Counted from the first letter of the stretch, positions 42,866 to 53,130 are shown. The stretch is DNA of 54,755 bases from CAZNFR01 sp964572225 (GCA_964572225.1 CAZNFR010000016.1:1-54755), one strand, 5' to 3'. A program made the numbers and translations. Notes: a model not told the origin generated them from the sequence alone.

Positions 42866-44284
42866 ATGAGAACAAATATCACAACCGGACTTTTTATTAC
42901 AGGTGCACTGACCATCACATCCTGTTCATCGGAACCCAAAAAGGATAACGAAAAACCGGAATTAAAACCTAACATTATCTATATCATGGCCGATGATATG
43001 GGGTACAATGATATTGGGGCCTATGGCCAGGAACTTATTCAAACCCCAAATCTGGACAGAATGGCTTCGGAGGGGATGATGTTTACAAATCATTATGCCG
43101 GAACTTCTGTTTGTGCTCCTTCCCGCAGTTGTCTGATGACCGGTCAGCATAATGGCCACACTTATGTAAGGGGAAATAAAGAAGCCGATCCCTACGGCCA
43201 AATACCCATCCCTGATGAAGTGGTGACCGTGGCTGAACTATTGAAGGATGAAGGGTACGTAAACGGGCAGATTGGAAAATGGGGACTGGGTGTTGAAAAC
43301 ACCTCCGGAGATCCTCAGAACCAGGGGTTTGATTATTTTTACGGATATTATTGTCAGGTCCATGCTCATAATTCCTTTCCCGAGTACCTGTATGAAAATG
43401 GCCAGAGAGTTTATCTTGACAATGAAGTAAAATATCTTCCGGAAGATCATTGGACCCGGGGACTTGGTGGATATGCGACTAAAAAAGTTGATTTCTCCAA
43501 TGATCTGTTCCATACAAAAGCCCTCGATTTTATTGACAGCAATGCGGACACCAGTTTTTTCCTGTATCTTCCGGTTACCATTCCTCATAATAACGGGGAA
43601 GCCCCTGATCCCTACAAATTCGAAACTCCAAGCCTGCACCCATACACCAGCAGACCATGGACACTGGAAGAGAGGAGTTATGCTGCCATGATCACCCGTC
43701 TTGACAGCATGGTTGGAGACATACTTAGCTCGCTCGTGGAAAAGGAGATTGCGGAAAATACCCTGGTAATTTTTACCAGTGACAACGGTCCGGAAAAAAA
43801 CGATATTTTCAACAGCAATGGGATCCTGAATGGTCTAAAAAGAGACCTTACAGAGGGAGGTATCAGGGTACCCTTTATTGCATGGTGGCCGGGCAAAATT
43901 GAGCCGGGAAGCAAAACCGGCCACCTATCTGCATTTTGGGACTTCCTTCCCACTGCCTGTGAGCTTGCCGGTAAGGAAGCTCCCTCATTTACCGATGGCA
44001 TCTCATACCTCCCTGTTCTTCTGGGTAAGGAACAACCTCAGCATGAATATCTGTATTGGGAATTTCATGAACGTGGTGGTAAGCAGGCTGTAAGAAAAGG
44101 AGAATGGAAGGCTGTAAGGCGAAATGTCAAGGAAGATCCTGACTCCCCCGTTTTACTTTTTAACCTGGATAGCGATCCATCGGAAGCAACCGACATAAGC
44201 AGTGAGTATCCTGAAATTGTCAAAGAGATGGTAGAAATAATGGAAAAAGAACACCGCCCTTCTGCAGTTTTTCCCTTCAGATAA
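42866..44284 (+). CDS. Formylglycine-dependent sulfatase, lipoprotein
   Basis: 472 residues. Lipobox ITSC; metal motif IYIMADDMGYNDIG; maturation motif C-A-P-S-R at Cys83 (SVCAPSRSCLMTGQ); GKWGLG and FTSDNGPEK; C-terminal VRKGEWKAVRR. This is the arylsulfatase A-like pattern, distinct from the previous sulfatase, which implies a different sulfate position or sugar. 64 bases after the first sulfatase, likely same transcript. Confidence 0.9.
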   Translation: MRTNITTGLFITGALTITSCSSEPKKDNEKPELKPNIIYIMADDMGYNDIGAYGQELIQTPNLDRMASEGMMFTNHYAGTSVCAPSRSCLMTGQHNGHTYVRGNKEADPYGQIPIPDEVVTVAELLKDEGYVNGQIGKWGLGVENTSGDPQNQGFDYFYGYYCQVHAHNSFPEYLYENGQRVYLDNEVKYLPEDHWTRGLGGYATKKVDFSNDLFHTKALDFIDSNADTSFFLYLPVTIPHNNGEAPDPYKFETPSLHPYTSRPWTLEERSYAAMITRLDSMVGDILSSLVEKEIAENTLVIFTSDNGPEKNDIFNSNGILNGLKRDLTEGGIRVPFIAWWPGKIEPGSKTGHLSAFWDFLPTACELAGKEAPSFTDGISYLPVLLGKEQPQHEYLYWEFHERGGKQAVRKGEWKAVRRNVKEDPDSPVLLFNLDSDPSEATDISSEYPEIVKEMVEIMEKEHRPSAVFPFR

Positions 44285-44302
44285 AAAAAAAGGATGATCT
44301 TG

Positions 44303-44884
44303 TCAGGATGAGGAACCGGGCTGTGGGTTCCCGATTGAAATATGAGTTTTGCTCCGCGATAGTGTAATAATGATTCCGGTATAACGATTATTCCGGAAAT
44401 GATTAACCGCAAAAACAGAGGCATAAACACTATGGTTCCCGGTCCTTAACCCACCGGAGAGATATCCGTAGATTTTTCCTCTCATGATAATGGAGAGATC
44501 AAACCAGGCTGAAATATTTTTCCCGGTCAGATAAAGAGAAGTGAACCAATCTTCCGGTTTTCCCAATAATGCTTCATTGTTTTCCGCATAAAAGATCTTC
44601 AATCCTTTGTTTCGAAACTGTTCAGCGTAGAAATCAAAAATTTCATCCGGATTCTTCGGGATGGGTACCTGATATATAACCGTTGTCCTTTCCCCCTGAA
44701 CCTCCTCGAATGGAAGCTCATTACCCGTTCGGTTCTTTTCCCATTCCGGCCTGGAGATCATAAACCGGTGCACATCTTCTTCAAGTCTGAAAAACTCAAT
44801 TACTCCCCCGGGATAACGGTCAAAAATTCCATCCTCCCGGCTTCCCGGAATATCCTTTCTCTTTCTTTTAAAAATTGAAAACAT
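44303..44884 (-). CDS. Hypothetical protein
   Basis: 193 residues from ATG 44884 (a TTG at 44905 in the same frame is weaker). Basic N-terminus (FKRKRKD), a middle with PKNPDEIFDFYAEQFRNKGLKIFYAE, and a C-terminal part with NISAWFDLSIIMRGKIYGYL that looks like beta strands. It loosely recalls DUF4892-type domains, but the match is not secure. No signal peptide. Convergent with the sulfatase gene, 18 bases away. Confidence 0.5.
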   Translation of the reverse strand: MFSIFKRKRKDIPGSREDGIFDRYPGGVIEFFRLEEDVHRFMISRPEWEKNRTGNELPFEEVQGERTTVIYQVPIPKNPDEIFDFYAEQFRNKGLKIFYAENNEALLGKPEDWFTSLYLTGKNISAWFDLSIIMRGKIYGYLSGGLRTGNHSVYASVFAVNHFRNNRYTGIIITLSRSKTHISIGNPQPGSSS

Positions 44885-45050
44885 ACACTTGGACAAATAA
44901 TTCAAATACTGCTCGCATCACCGCTTTATCTTTCGAATCCGGATTTACCATCAAAGATTGTTCATCTATGGGGCGGGATTGTGAATGGACCGGGCCAATT
45001 CTGGCGGTCCATGAAAACCCGGATAATAAAGCTTTATACGAAAAAAACCA

Positions 45051-46478
45051 TCATTTGTTACCTGCTATGGAATTGATCATGCCTCTGAATACAAAAAGAT
45101 GAAAGGGGAATACAAGCAGCCAGTATAGTCTTCCCCAAACGCCCCGGGGTCGGAAAGTAGCTGTTTGATGGAGAATATTCTGGTCATCGATCCTGAATTC
45201 CAGCCAGGCCTCCCCAGGCAATTTCATTTCGGCATAAAGCAATAATCTTGGCTTCTCCCGATCGGCGTATAAGACCCTCCAAAAATCCAATGAATCCCCA
45301 TGTGCGATTTCAGTAGGGTGAGTCCGCCCTCTTCGCAATCCCACCCCGCCAGCCACCTTATCCAGGAATCCCCTGATCTCCCATAAAAAGTTGGCGTAAT
45401 ACCAGCCCTTGTCCCCACCAAGGGCCCAAATCCTTTCTGTAATCGCATTCCGATCCTGGATATTTCTTTTTTTTCGGTCGTGAAAACAGCCATGCACAGG
45501 AATTTCAATAAATGGCTCAAGGGAAGAGAGGTCACTACTGCTTACCATGCTGTCTTTCCAGCTGGAGATAATAAGATTTTGTTCAATCTTCAAAAAGGCT
45601 TTCTCGATCGCTTCCCGGTAACCTAAAGGACTAACTTTGAGCATTTCTTCCAGACGGTTATCCCTCACTATCACTTCTGTTTTCATACTGTTTACCAGGT
45701 TCACCGCCAATGGATAAGAAACAGAGGTGACAAAATATAACCAATAGGAAGATAATCTGGGTGTCATGAAAGGCAGGGTGTAAATGTATCTCTTCAATCC
45801 TCTGACTTCAGCATATCGCAAAAGCATTTCACGGTAAGAAAGCACATCCTCCCCCCCTATCTCATATGAATGATTGTAAAACTCCTTCTTTCCCAATACT
45901 CCCGTAAGATACGATACCACATCACGGATGGCTACCGGTTGAGTCCGTGTTAAAACCCAGCGAGGTGTGACCATTACCGGAAGTTTCTCGACCAGGTCCC
46001 GGATAATCTCAAAGGAAGCACTTCCGGATCCTACAATAATTCCTGCTTTGATAATGGTAAGCTGGAAATCTCCACTGGAAAGGATCTCTTCCACGGCTTT
46101 GCGGGAAGAAAGATGTCTTGATAACTTCTCCGTATTTACGATCCCGCTCAAAAAAATTACCTGTCTCACCCCCAATCTCTCAGCGAGAGAACCAAAATTC
46201 CTTGCAGTCTGTTTTTCCAATTCCTCAAAACCATCAATGGATGAACTCATGGAATGAATGAGATAGTAAGCTGCATCGATCCTTTCTGACAGATCCCCGA
46301 ATGATCCGGGATCGGTGAAATCTCCTTCAACAGTCTCAACCCTGGAATAATCGTTGAGCCGCGGATTAAACCTGTTCCGGTCACGCACCACACAGAAAAC
46401 CTTGTGTCCGGATTCCAACAAAACCGGAAGAAGCCTTTTTCCTACATAACCGTTTGCTCCGGTTAACAGTACATTCAT
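45051..46478 (-). CDS. NAD(P)-binding SDR with C-terminal DUF2867
   Basis: 475 residues. N-terminal atypical SDR (TGANGYVG at 7-14, VVRDRNRF, EGDFTDPGSF, AYYLIHSM) and a C-terminal DUF2867 domain (about 330-475, RIDDQNILHQTATFRPRGVWGRLYW). Proteins with this fusion are widespread but uncharacterised; they are often near quinone, carotenoid or membrane genes. Separated from the hypothetical gene downstream by 166 bases. It interrupts the polysaccharide locus on the opposite strand. Confidence 0.85.
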   Translation of the reverse strand: MNVLLTGANGYVGKRLLPVLLESGHKVFCVVRDRNRFNPRLNDYSRVETVEGDFTDPGSFGDLSERIDAAYYLIHSMSSSIDGFEELEKQTARNFGSLAERLGVRQVIFLSGIVNTEKLSRHLSSRKAVEEILSSGDFQLTIIKAGIIVGSGSASFEIIRDLVEKLPVMVTPRWVLTRTQPVAIRDVVSYLTGVLGKKEFYNHSYEIGGEDVLSYREMLLRYAEVRGLKRYIYTLPFMTPRLSSYWLYFVTSVSYPLAVNLVNSMKTEVIVRDNRLEEMLKVSPLGYREAIEKAFLKIEQNLIISSWKDSMVSSSDLSSLEPFIEIPVHGCFHDRKKRNIQDRNAITERIWALGGDKGWYYANFLWEIRGFLDKVAGGVGLRRGRTHPTEIAHGDSLDFWRVLYADREKPRLLLYAEMKLPGEAWLEFRIDDQNILHQTATFRPRGVWGRLYWLLVFPFHLFVFRGMINSIAGNK

Positions 46479-46592
46479 AAACGCATTTTCCTATATAACA
46501 ATTTTGAGGACAATATGATCATGATCCAATAATTTCGATTGGAATTCCAAGTAAAAAAAGATAAATTTATCCTCAAACCTTAATAAACCCAA

Positions 46593-46706
46593 ATGGGCCT
46601 CGAACAGGCTATTGATTCAAAAAACCTGGCCATAAAAAACGACATTTTTTCTCGTATGGCCGAACTTAGCTTGCCTGAAGGGGATCAACCAGGAAAGGGT
46701 TCCTGA
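46593..46706 (+). CDS. Possible 37-residue small ORF
   Basis: ATG to TGA frame encoding a soluble, charged 37-residue peptide (begins MGLEQAIDSK) in the 293-bp stretch between divergent genes 46478 and 46772. No RBS of note; no homology recognised. The rest of the stretch contains no structure that I can see except A/T-rich promoter-like sequence. Confidence 0.15.
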   Translation: MGLEQAIDSKNLAIKNDIFSRMAELSLPEGDQPGKGS

Positions 46707-46771
46707 TCATTGCCGGTTCGGATCCACCGATAGAGATGGGAATAGCGGTTCTATCAACAAACAACGAAGCT

Positions 46772-49153
46772 ATGAATATAAAAAACCTAACCCTGATCCT
46801 TATCACGCTCAGTACATCATTGTTCAGCTCCTGCATGAGAAACAATGATTTCCAGAGAAAGGTCAATCTTAACCCGTATTGGCATTTCCATTTAGGCGAC
46901 CTCCCAGGTTCGGTTCCCGGTGAGATCGACCCTTCAGACTGGCAAAAAATTGACCTGCCCCACGATTGGGCAATCGAAGAAAAGATACACCAGGACAACT
47001 CTGGAGGAACGGCAAATGGCTTTTTTGCAGGAGGTATTGGCTGGTACAGGAAATCCCTGGATATTCCGGAGAGTTACCGGGATAAAGCTGTTTATCTGTT
47101 ATTTGAAGGGATCTATATGGATTCGGAGATTTGGCTGAATGGCAAAAAAGTGGGTGGAAAGTTTAACGGATATGTTCCACAGCTATATGAAATTAACGAA
47201 TACCTAAATTTTGGAGAGAGCAATACACTGACTGTCAGGGTTAATAACGCAGACCAACCCACAGACCGCTGGTATCATGGTAATGGCATCTACCGGGATG
47301 TGTTTCTGCTTGTGGCGGGTAAAGTGCATATCAAACCTTTCGGGAGTTATATACGGGCCACAGGGATCAGCAAAGAGCAGGCCAGCCTCAAACTGGATAT
47401 GAAAATCCTTAACGGCACCGGAGAGAACAAAGAAGTTAAAGTAATCACCCATATTTATCATCCTATACGGGGCAGGGTAGCCGTTACCAATTCGGGATTA
47501 ATGCAAATTGAGGAAAAAATTGATATTGAGCAGATATTGACGGTCGATAATCCTGACTTGTGGAGCCCGGGTAATCCTGTGGTTTATGAAGCGGTTACCG
47601 ATATCCTTTCAAAAAACAATTCTATTTTGGACACCTATGTCACCCCGTTTGGGATTCGTGACATAAAATTTGACCCCGACCTGGGCTTTGTGCTCAACGG
47701 TGAAAAAGTAATGCTGAAGGGAGTTTGTATTCACCACGACCTTGGGGTAACCGGTGCGGAATTTTATCCTTCCCTCATGGAAAGAAGATTAAGAGTTTTG
47801 AAGGAATGCGGGGTCAATGCACTCAGACTTGCCCATAATCCTCATGAACCCGAATTATTGGATATGTGTGACAGTCTCGGGTTTATAGTTATCAATGAAC
47901 TATTTGACAAATGGGAAACGGAATTTGAAGATTATGCCCGGGATGATAAACCTTTTAGGGATACCTGGAAGGAGGACCTTCAAAGTTTTGTGAAAAGGGA
48001 TCGCAATCATCCTTCGGTAGTCTTATGGAGTGCGGGTAATGAAACCATGGAACAGTTAATGGATCCCGAAAGAGGGGTGGAAATCCTGGAAAGCTTGTAT
48101 GCAGAGTTCAGAGATCTGGATCAGGAAAGAGAGGTTACCTGTGCCATGCATCCCCATGGAGAGGACCCATCCCGCCTTATCCATCTTTCGGATGTGGTAA
48201 GCTATAACTACCGGGTAGAGGATTTTGAAAAATGGAGAAAAGAATTCCCCGGATACACCTTCATTGGGTCAGAAACCAAGGTTTACCGGGAAGGGCATCT
48301 AGAAAACTGGGGAAAGCCGGATTTCTCCAAAAATACCTGGTTCATGCTTGATAGTGCTGATGCCGGACAGTTTATATGGGCAGGAATTGATTACCTGGGT
48401 GAATCCAGAGGATGGCCGGATAAAGGTATCAGAACCGGATTTATCACCACCACTGGATTTATTAAACCCTACGGGCAATTTCAGAAAAGTATCTATTCTG
48501 AAGAACCCATGATTCATATTACCGTCGTTGATGACAGCCTGGTTAACTACCTTGAAACCCTGAATACCTGGCAGATTCTGTGGTATGGGCCTCCTCTCGC
48601 CGAACACTGGAATTTCACCAAGGATTCGGCCGACCTGATAATCTTTACCAATCAGGGCGAAGTGGAGATCCTTCTGAATGGTCAGTCCGTTTCAACCCTG
48701 TCTTCCCTTGATTATCCGGACGGGGTGATTAAAAAAAGAATCGCATATACCCCCGGGCAGATCACCGCCCGATCGACTTCAGATCCAACCCTGAGCCATT
48801 CATTGCAAACTCATGGAAAGCCCGTAGTACTGAAGGCTGAACTTCTCAAATATCCGGGATCCTTTCAAAAAGACAGTCTTATTCAGGTAATTGTATCTGC
48901 CCATGATCAAAAAGGGGTTCCTTGCAGGGTAAGTGGAATCAGGGTGTGCGGAGACTCGACCGGACCTTTAGAATTTATTGGGGCCGATAATGGTGATATG
49001 GCCGATCATACCCTGTATTCTGAACCCAACCGGAAACTGATAGACGGAAAATGTCTGTTTGTTTTCAGGCTTAGGAATGAAGTTGAACCGGGTGAGATAA
49101 TCTTTAACAGTGAAGGATTGAATCCTGCAAGTCTGATGATTAATCAAAATTGA
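46772..49153 (+). CDS. Glycoside hydrolase family 2 enzyme (beta-galactosidase-like), lipoprotein
   Basis: 793 residues from ATG 46772, with lipobox LFSSC; the frame is open 12 codons upstream but the signal peptide starts here. Order: jelly roll (PYWHFHLGDLPG to NADQPTDRWYHGNGIYRDV), Ig-like domain, TIM barrel with acid/base Glu424 in WSAGNE and nucleophile Glu501 in IGSE, then Ig-like C-terminal domains. A retaining beta-galactosidase, glucuronidase or mannosidase is expected; the GH2 set RLAHNPHEPELLD and WYGPPLAEHW fit galactosidase-like members. It follows the SusCD/sulfatase genes and would cut desulfated oligosaccharides. Confidence 0.9.
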   Translation: MNIKNLTLILITLSTSLFSSCMRNNDFQRKVNLNPYWHFHLGDLPGSVPGEIDPSDWQKIDLPHDWAIEEKIHQDNSGGTANGFFAGGIGWYRKSLDIPESYRDKAVYLLFEGIYMDSEIWLNGKKVGGKFNGYVPQLYEINEYLNFGESNTLTVRVNNADQPTDRWYHGNGIYRDVFLLVAGKVHIKPFGSYIRATGISKEQASLKLDMKILNGTGENKEVKVITHIYHPIRGRVAVTNSGLMQIEEKIDIEQILTVDNPDLWSPGNPVVYEAVTDILSKNNSILDTYVTPFGIRDIKFDPDLGFVLNGEKVMLKGVCIHHDLGVTGAEFYPSLMERRLRVLKECGVNALRLAHNPHEPELLDMCDSLGFIVINELFDKWETEFEDYARDDKPFRDTWKEDLQSFVKRDRNHPSVVLWSAGNETMEQLMDPERGVEILESLYAEFRDLDQEREVTCAMHPHGEDPSRLIHLSDVVSYNYRVEDFEKWRKEFPGYTFIGSETKVYREGHLENWGKPDFSKNTWFMLDSADAGQFIWAGIDYLGESRGWPDKGIRTGFITTTGFIKPYGQFQKSIYSEEPMIHITVVDDSLVNYLETLNTWQILWYGPPLAEHWNFTKDSADLIIFTNQGEVEILLNGQSVSTLSSLDYPDGVIKKRIAYTPGQITARSTSDPTLSHSLQTHGKPVVLKAELLKYPGSFQKDSLIQVIVSAHDQKGVPCRVSGIRVCGDSTGPLEFIGADNGDMADHTLYSEPNRKLIDGKCLFVFRLRNEVEPGEIIFNSEGLNPASLMINQN

Positions 49154-50319
49154 AGTTCTTCCTTTGGCCTGAGAATCTCACCCAACTGTGGGTGACTGAG
49201 ATTTGTCGGGATCCCGAGTCCATGGATATCCCAGTGATTCCTGCAACCGGGATAATCAAGAAATACGCATTGTGAAGGGATCTTAAGATTCTTCATTTCA
49301 TAACCTCCTAGCAACAAATTCAGAACGCAGGCAACGCCAATCAATCCGGTATCCTTTTGACCTTCCCATTTTTTCAGCCATCTGGAAAAATCCGAAGAAT
49401 GCGGTATCAAAACCACCTCATCTGCGAGATCACGGAATTTATGGTAGATTTTACCGGCATTACAATCAGGATTACATCCAACACATCGCATTTCATTACC
49501 CTTAATGCTGGCTTTGCATCCTTCGGGGGCAGTCCTCATGCAGGTTGGCAGAAGCACAACCTTTTTCCTGGTTTTCTCAAATTCCGCTCTAAGTGAACGG
49601 TTCATCAATTCTGCACCCAGCATATTTAAATAATACTCTTCGGTAGCTCTGCCTGTAAAGAAATAATCTTCACGACCAAAATACCAATCCCGGCTGGATT
49701 CTACAAAATCCTTCACCCCGGCAACAAAGGGAGAGAGTAAGGTCTGGGATAAATTCAGAAAGGTATTCCGCAATGAGTTCGCACTCCTGTAAAAATGCTT
49801 TCTGTATTCGATGGACTGGTCTTTTAAAAATGCCTGCAATTTACGTAGTCTGGCAACCTCTTCCCTGAATTCACCACTAGCTTCCATCCAGTTTAGCAGG
49901 CGACTCAGGGAGACGGAAGGATCCTTGGATTCATCATTCCTACGTGTGGTTAACCATTTTGAAGAAAGTCTGCCTCTTACCGGATCCAGCATAGGTTTTA
50001 ATCTGCTGTACTTTTGCCTTAGGCTATACAGTTTTTTAAGAATATTGTACCTCACTTCGGAAAGGGCCTGCGCATGACCCCCATAATGATGGGAGAACAC
50101 AGGGATCATAAGAAATTGTAGCAGGAGTTCGTCATGATTTTCTGCAACTTCCATCTCCTTTTCCCCGACATAATAGATAAAATCTGAAACAATCTGTGAG
50201 GATTCAGGACTGACCTTTAAAAGAAACTGGTCTGTATACTCCCGGAGGATGGGATAAAAATTGTTCTTTAGGGTGAAATCGCATAGATTATAGGCCATTT
50301 CAGGGGTGTTTTTGCTCAC
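49144..50319 (-). CDS. DUF116 protein with cysteine cluster
   Basis: 391 residues. The C-terminal half (about 235-390) is the DUF116 domain with closely spaced cysteines CMRTAPEGCKA and RCVGCNPDCNAGKI and a further Cys in GVACVLNLLLGGY and DYPGCRNHWD; these probably bind a metal or Fe-S cluster. The N-terminal half (about 1-230) is helical and is not recognised. GTG 50319 start; ATG 50298 is an alternative. Its end overlaps the convergent GH2 gene by 10 bases. Function unknown. Confidence 0.75.
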   Translation of the reverse strand: MSKNTPEMAYNLCDFTLKNNFYPILREYTDQFLLKVSPESSQIVSDFIYYVGEKEMEVAENHDELLLQFLMIPVFSHHYGGHAQALSEVRYNILKKLYSLRQKYSRLKPMLDPVRGRLSSKWLTTRRNDESKDPSVSLSRLLNWMEASGEFREEVARLRKLQAFLKDQSIEYRKHFYRSANSLRNTFLNLSQTLLSPFVAGVKDFVESSRDWYFGREDYFFTGRATEEYYLNMLGAELMNRSLRAEFEKTRKKVVLLPTCMRTAPEGCKASIKGNEMRCVGCNPDCNAGKIYHKFRDLADEVVLIPHSSDFSRWLKKWEGQKDTGLIGVACVLNLLLGGYEMKNLKIPSQCVFLDYPGCRNHWDIHGLGIPTNLSHPQLGEILRPKEELQF

Positions 50320-50456
50320 AAAATATCAAATTCCCTGCCAATTTAGCATATTCCATTTTAAATCTACCTTAAAGTTCTGATCTTCAGTCAGGGGGGTTCT
50401 TACACCCTGGGTTGCGAAATATTTTCGTATTTTCGTGAAAACCAAAATGCCTCATT

Positions 50457-50669
50457 ATGATCATTCTTTCCGGCGCCGGTGTATTCAGCATTTTCATGTT
50501 TATCCTTTTCGGCTTCCTTTTTTTGATTCTACTGCCTGTATTCGCAGTGATCGATATCCTTCGCAACAACCTCAGGGAAAACGATAAAGTGATTTGGATC
50601 ATCATCATAATTTTCGTTCCCATTCTGGGTTCGGCCCTGTACTTTTTAATAGGTAAAAACCGTAGATAA
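50457..50669 (+). CDS. PLDc_N-type small membrane protein
   Basis: 70 residues with two membrane helices and the loop IDILRNNLRENDKVIWIIIIIFVP, ending YFLIGKNRR. This is the phospholipase D N-terminal membrane domain that occurs as a stand-alone protein in Bacteroidota. No signal peptide, no catalytic domain. Confidence 0.8.
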   Translation: MIILSGAGVFSIFMFILFGFLFLILLPVFAVIDILRNNLRENDKVIWIIIIIFVPILGSALYFLIGKNRR

Positions 50670-50709
50670 TTGATACATCATGACCCAATCCCCATCCTTG
50701 TTAAAAACC

Positions 50710-53016
50710 ATGAACAAAAAAATTCCAGGGACTCTGCTTGTGGCCGGAGGCTTCCTATCCGTCCTATCCTGCAATGAAATTCGCGAGACCGAGGTCAGAC
50801 CCGACATCATATGGATCATAGCTGAAGACATGAGTGCCGATTTCGGTTGCTATGGAAGTCGGGAGGTGAACACTCCTGGCATTGATCGTCTGGCAGAAGA
50901 ATCCATACAGTTTATGAATTGTTTTGTGACCTCACCGGTTTGTTCTCCCAGCCGTTCAGCCCTTCTAACCGGTCGTTACCCCACCTCAACCGGAGCTCAT
51001 AATCACCGAAGCTCGAGGGGTGAAGTAAAAATCTTCCTGCCGGAAGAAACCCGGACCCTCCCGGATCTTTTTCGTGAATCCGGTTATTTCACGGCTAACT
51101 GTGGATATGATTATTCTGCCAAAACCGATTATAATCTGGTAACCCCACCGGATCTCTACGATGCCAGTCTTCGACTGAAATCTGATAATTCAAATTGGAA
51201 TGAATTATGGGAAAAGAATACGGAAGATAAGCCGGTATTCCTTCAGCTTCAATTATACGGCGGAAAAAACAGGAGTTATAAACCCACCACCCCGATCGAT
51301 CCGGATAAGGTAAAATTGCCCCCTTATTATCCTGATACTGAAACATTCCGGACCGATCGTGCCAATTATCTCAATACGGTCATTTACACCGACCTGATGG
51401 TCACAAACATTGTGGAATATCTTAAATCGACCGGGAGATGGGAGAACTCTCTGGTATTTTTTATCACAGATCACGGAGAAGACAATTACCGGCATAAACA
51501 ATTCCTGTATGATGGTGGAATTCACATTCCGATGCTGGTTAAACTTCCGGAAGAGGGGAATTTGGAAATGAAAGCTTCAGAAGATGACCTGCTCATCCAT
51601 ATCGATATGGCCGCAACCTCCCTGGATGCCGCAGGTATCAATCTTCCTGATTACCTGGAAGGACAATCGCTAATTTCCGATCAATACAGTCCGAGGGACT
51701 ATGTCGTGTCAGCCAGAGATCGGTGCGACTGGACCCCGGATCGCATTCGCTCGGTTCGAACAAAGAAGTTCAAGTATATTCGGAACTTCCGCCCTGACCT
51801 TTCCCATATGCAGTCCAATTACCGGGACCACTGGCCCACGGTCCAACAGGCCTGGAAAATGTTTAAGGAGGGAGAATTGAATCCGGTGCAGTCCGTTTAT
51901 TTCGAAAAAACAAGGCCTGAGGAAGAACTTTATGATATTTCAGCAGACCCGGATGAGATCCATAATATCGCGGGTGATCCTGAATATGCTGGTGTGATTA
52001 AGGAATTCAGGACCATCCTGGATAATTGGATAAAGCAAACCGGAGATCTGGGTCAGTTTCCCGAGTCCGAAAAATCCTATTCTGAAGCATTGAAAAATGT
52101 AAATACCGGTTCAACCCTTGAGGGTTTTCCGCTTATTGCCGGTTTGGGTTATCCCTATCCTGAAGGAGAAGGAGCTTCAGGAAAGATCTATTTCTTCAAC
52201 ACCAGCGACAGTCCGCTAACCATTAAGGGGGACCTTCAGATTATCAGCCCCACTACCGGTGAACTTGAGATGGGGGCAGATTCGGATATAGCGTTAAATT
52301 ACAGACTATTGCCTGAATTTAGTGAGAGCCAGAAAATTAACTTCCATACCGGCTATACTTTTAGCAACGGTCAGGAAACCGTTTTCTCCTATGAGTTTTA
52401 TGTCAAAAAACCAGAGTTGTTTGCATTGAAAAATCTGAATATTCTTCCTGAGATGGACGGAGAGGCAGAGGAAATGCTTATGGAAATTGAAGTGGGAGAA
52501 GATGCTGTGTTTGATGCGGCCCTGACGCGGGATTACCTCTATATTGCTGCAAGGATAAGGGATGAAGAAATCAGCTCAGAAAAGGATGTTCCCTCCTGGG
52601 AACAGGACGGGATTGAAATAAGACTTGATTACCGTACCGACCCTTACCGCTCAAACTCCCGTGCTACAAGGGAGTTTATGGATCATTTGGTTCTTATTGT
52701 CAGTCCCTCGGAAGACGGGGTACCCCTGTATTTTTACAAGCCCGCTCAGGCAGGGTTAATTGCACCCGAACTCTTCGGGAAAGATGGACTCAGATATGCC
52801 TGTAAAAACCTAGGTGATCGCTATGAAGCAGAATTTCTGATCCCGTTGAGGTTTATCAGAGAAAAGCAGGGCGAGGACTGGGAAGCCATAAGGATCAATT
52901 TTACACATCATGATCTGGATGGGAATGAACAGAAAAGAACGGATTGGAAACCCAAATGGGGTGGCAAAAATGATTATGTCGGAAGCGGTACCTTTTTCCG
53001 AACTGGTGGATCCTGA
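50710..53016 (+). CDS. Sulfatase lipoprotein with C-terminal CBM9-like domain
   Basis: 768 residues. ATG 50710 gives lipobox SVLSC; an in-frame ATG at 50680 adds 10 residues before the signal. Metal motif IIWIIAEDMSADFG, formylglycine motif C-S-P-S-R at Cys78 (PVCSPSRSALLTGR), FITDHGEDN. Sulfatase domain to about 500, a beta-sandwich linker (about 500-580), then a CBM9/DOMON-like domain (about 590-768) with MEIEVGEDAVFDAAL, YIAARIRDEEIS, EQDGIEIRLDYR. The CBM9-like domain likely binds glycan ends. Third sulfatase of the locus and the longest. Confidence 0.85.
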   Translation: MNKKIPGTLLVAGGFLSVLSCNEIRETEVRPDIIWIIAEDMSADFGCYGSREVNTPGIDRLAEESIQFMNCFVTSPVCSPSRSALLTGRYPTSTGAHNHRSSRGEVKIFLPEETRTLPDLFRESGYFTANCGYDYSAKTDYNLVTPPDLYDASLRLKSDNSNWNELWEKNTEDKPVFLQLQLYGGKNRSYKPTTPIDPDKVKLPPYYPDTETFRTDRANYLNTVIYTDLMVTNIVEYLKSTGRWENSLVFFITDHGEDNYRHKQFLYDGGIHIPMLVKLPEEGNLEMKASEDDLLIHIDMAATSLDAAGINLPDYLEGQSLISDQYSPRDYVVSARDRCDWTPDRIRSVRTKKFKYIRNFRPDLSHMQSNYRDHWPTVQQAWKMFKEGELNPVQSVYFEKTRPEEELYDISADPDEIHNIAGDPEYAGVIKEFRTILDNWIKQTGDLGQFPESEKSYSEALKNVNTGSTLEGFPLIAGLGYPYPEGEGASGKIYFFNTSDSPLTIKGDLQIISPTTGELEMGADSDIALNYRLLPEFSESQKINFHTGYTFSNGQETVFSYEFYVKKPELFALKNLNILPEMDGEAEEMLMEIEVGEDAVFDAALTRDYLYIAARIRDEEISSEKDVPSWEQDGIEIRLDYRTDPYRSNSRATREFMDHLVLIVSPSEDGVPLYFYKPAQAGLIAPELFGKDGLRYACKNLGDRYEAEFLIPLRFIREKQGEDWEAIRINFTHHDLDGNEQKRTDWKPKWGGKNDYVGSGTFFRTGGS

Positions 53017-53130
53017 TCCCTTTTCAGTTTTTTGCTATTCTTTCTCCTGGAAAATGGCAAATCATGCTTTGCGCTTTCGGGATAAGGATAATTTGAAAAA
53101 GTTAAGAACTACACTATAAATTACGTTTTG

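Noticed and set aside
46680..46771. Coding extension upstream of the GH2 gene (starts with MGIAVLSTNNEA)
   Set aside because: The lipoprotein signal begins at ATG 46772; the upstream segment would hide it from the export machinery.
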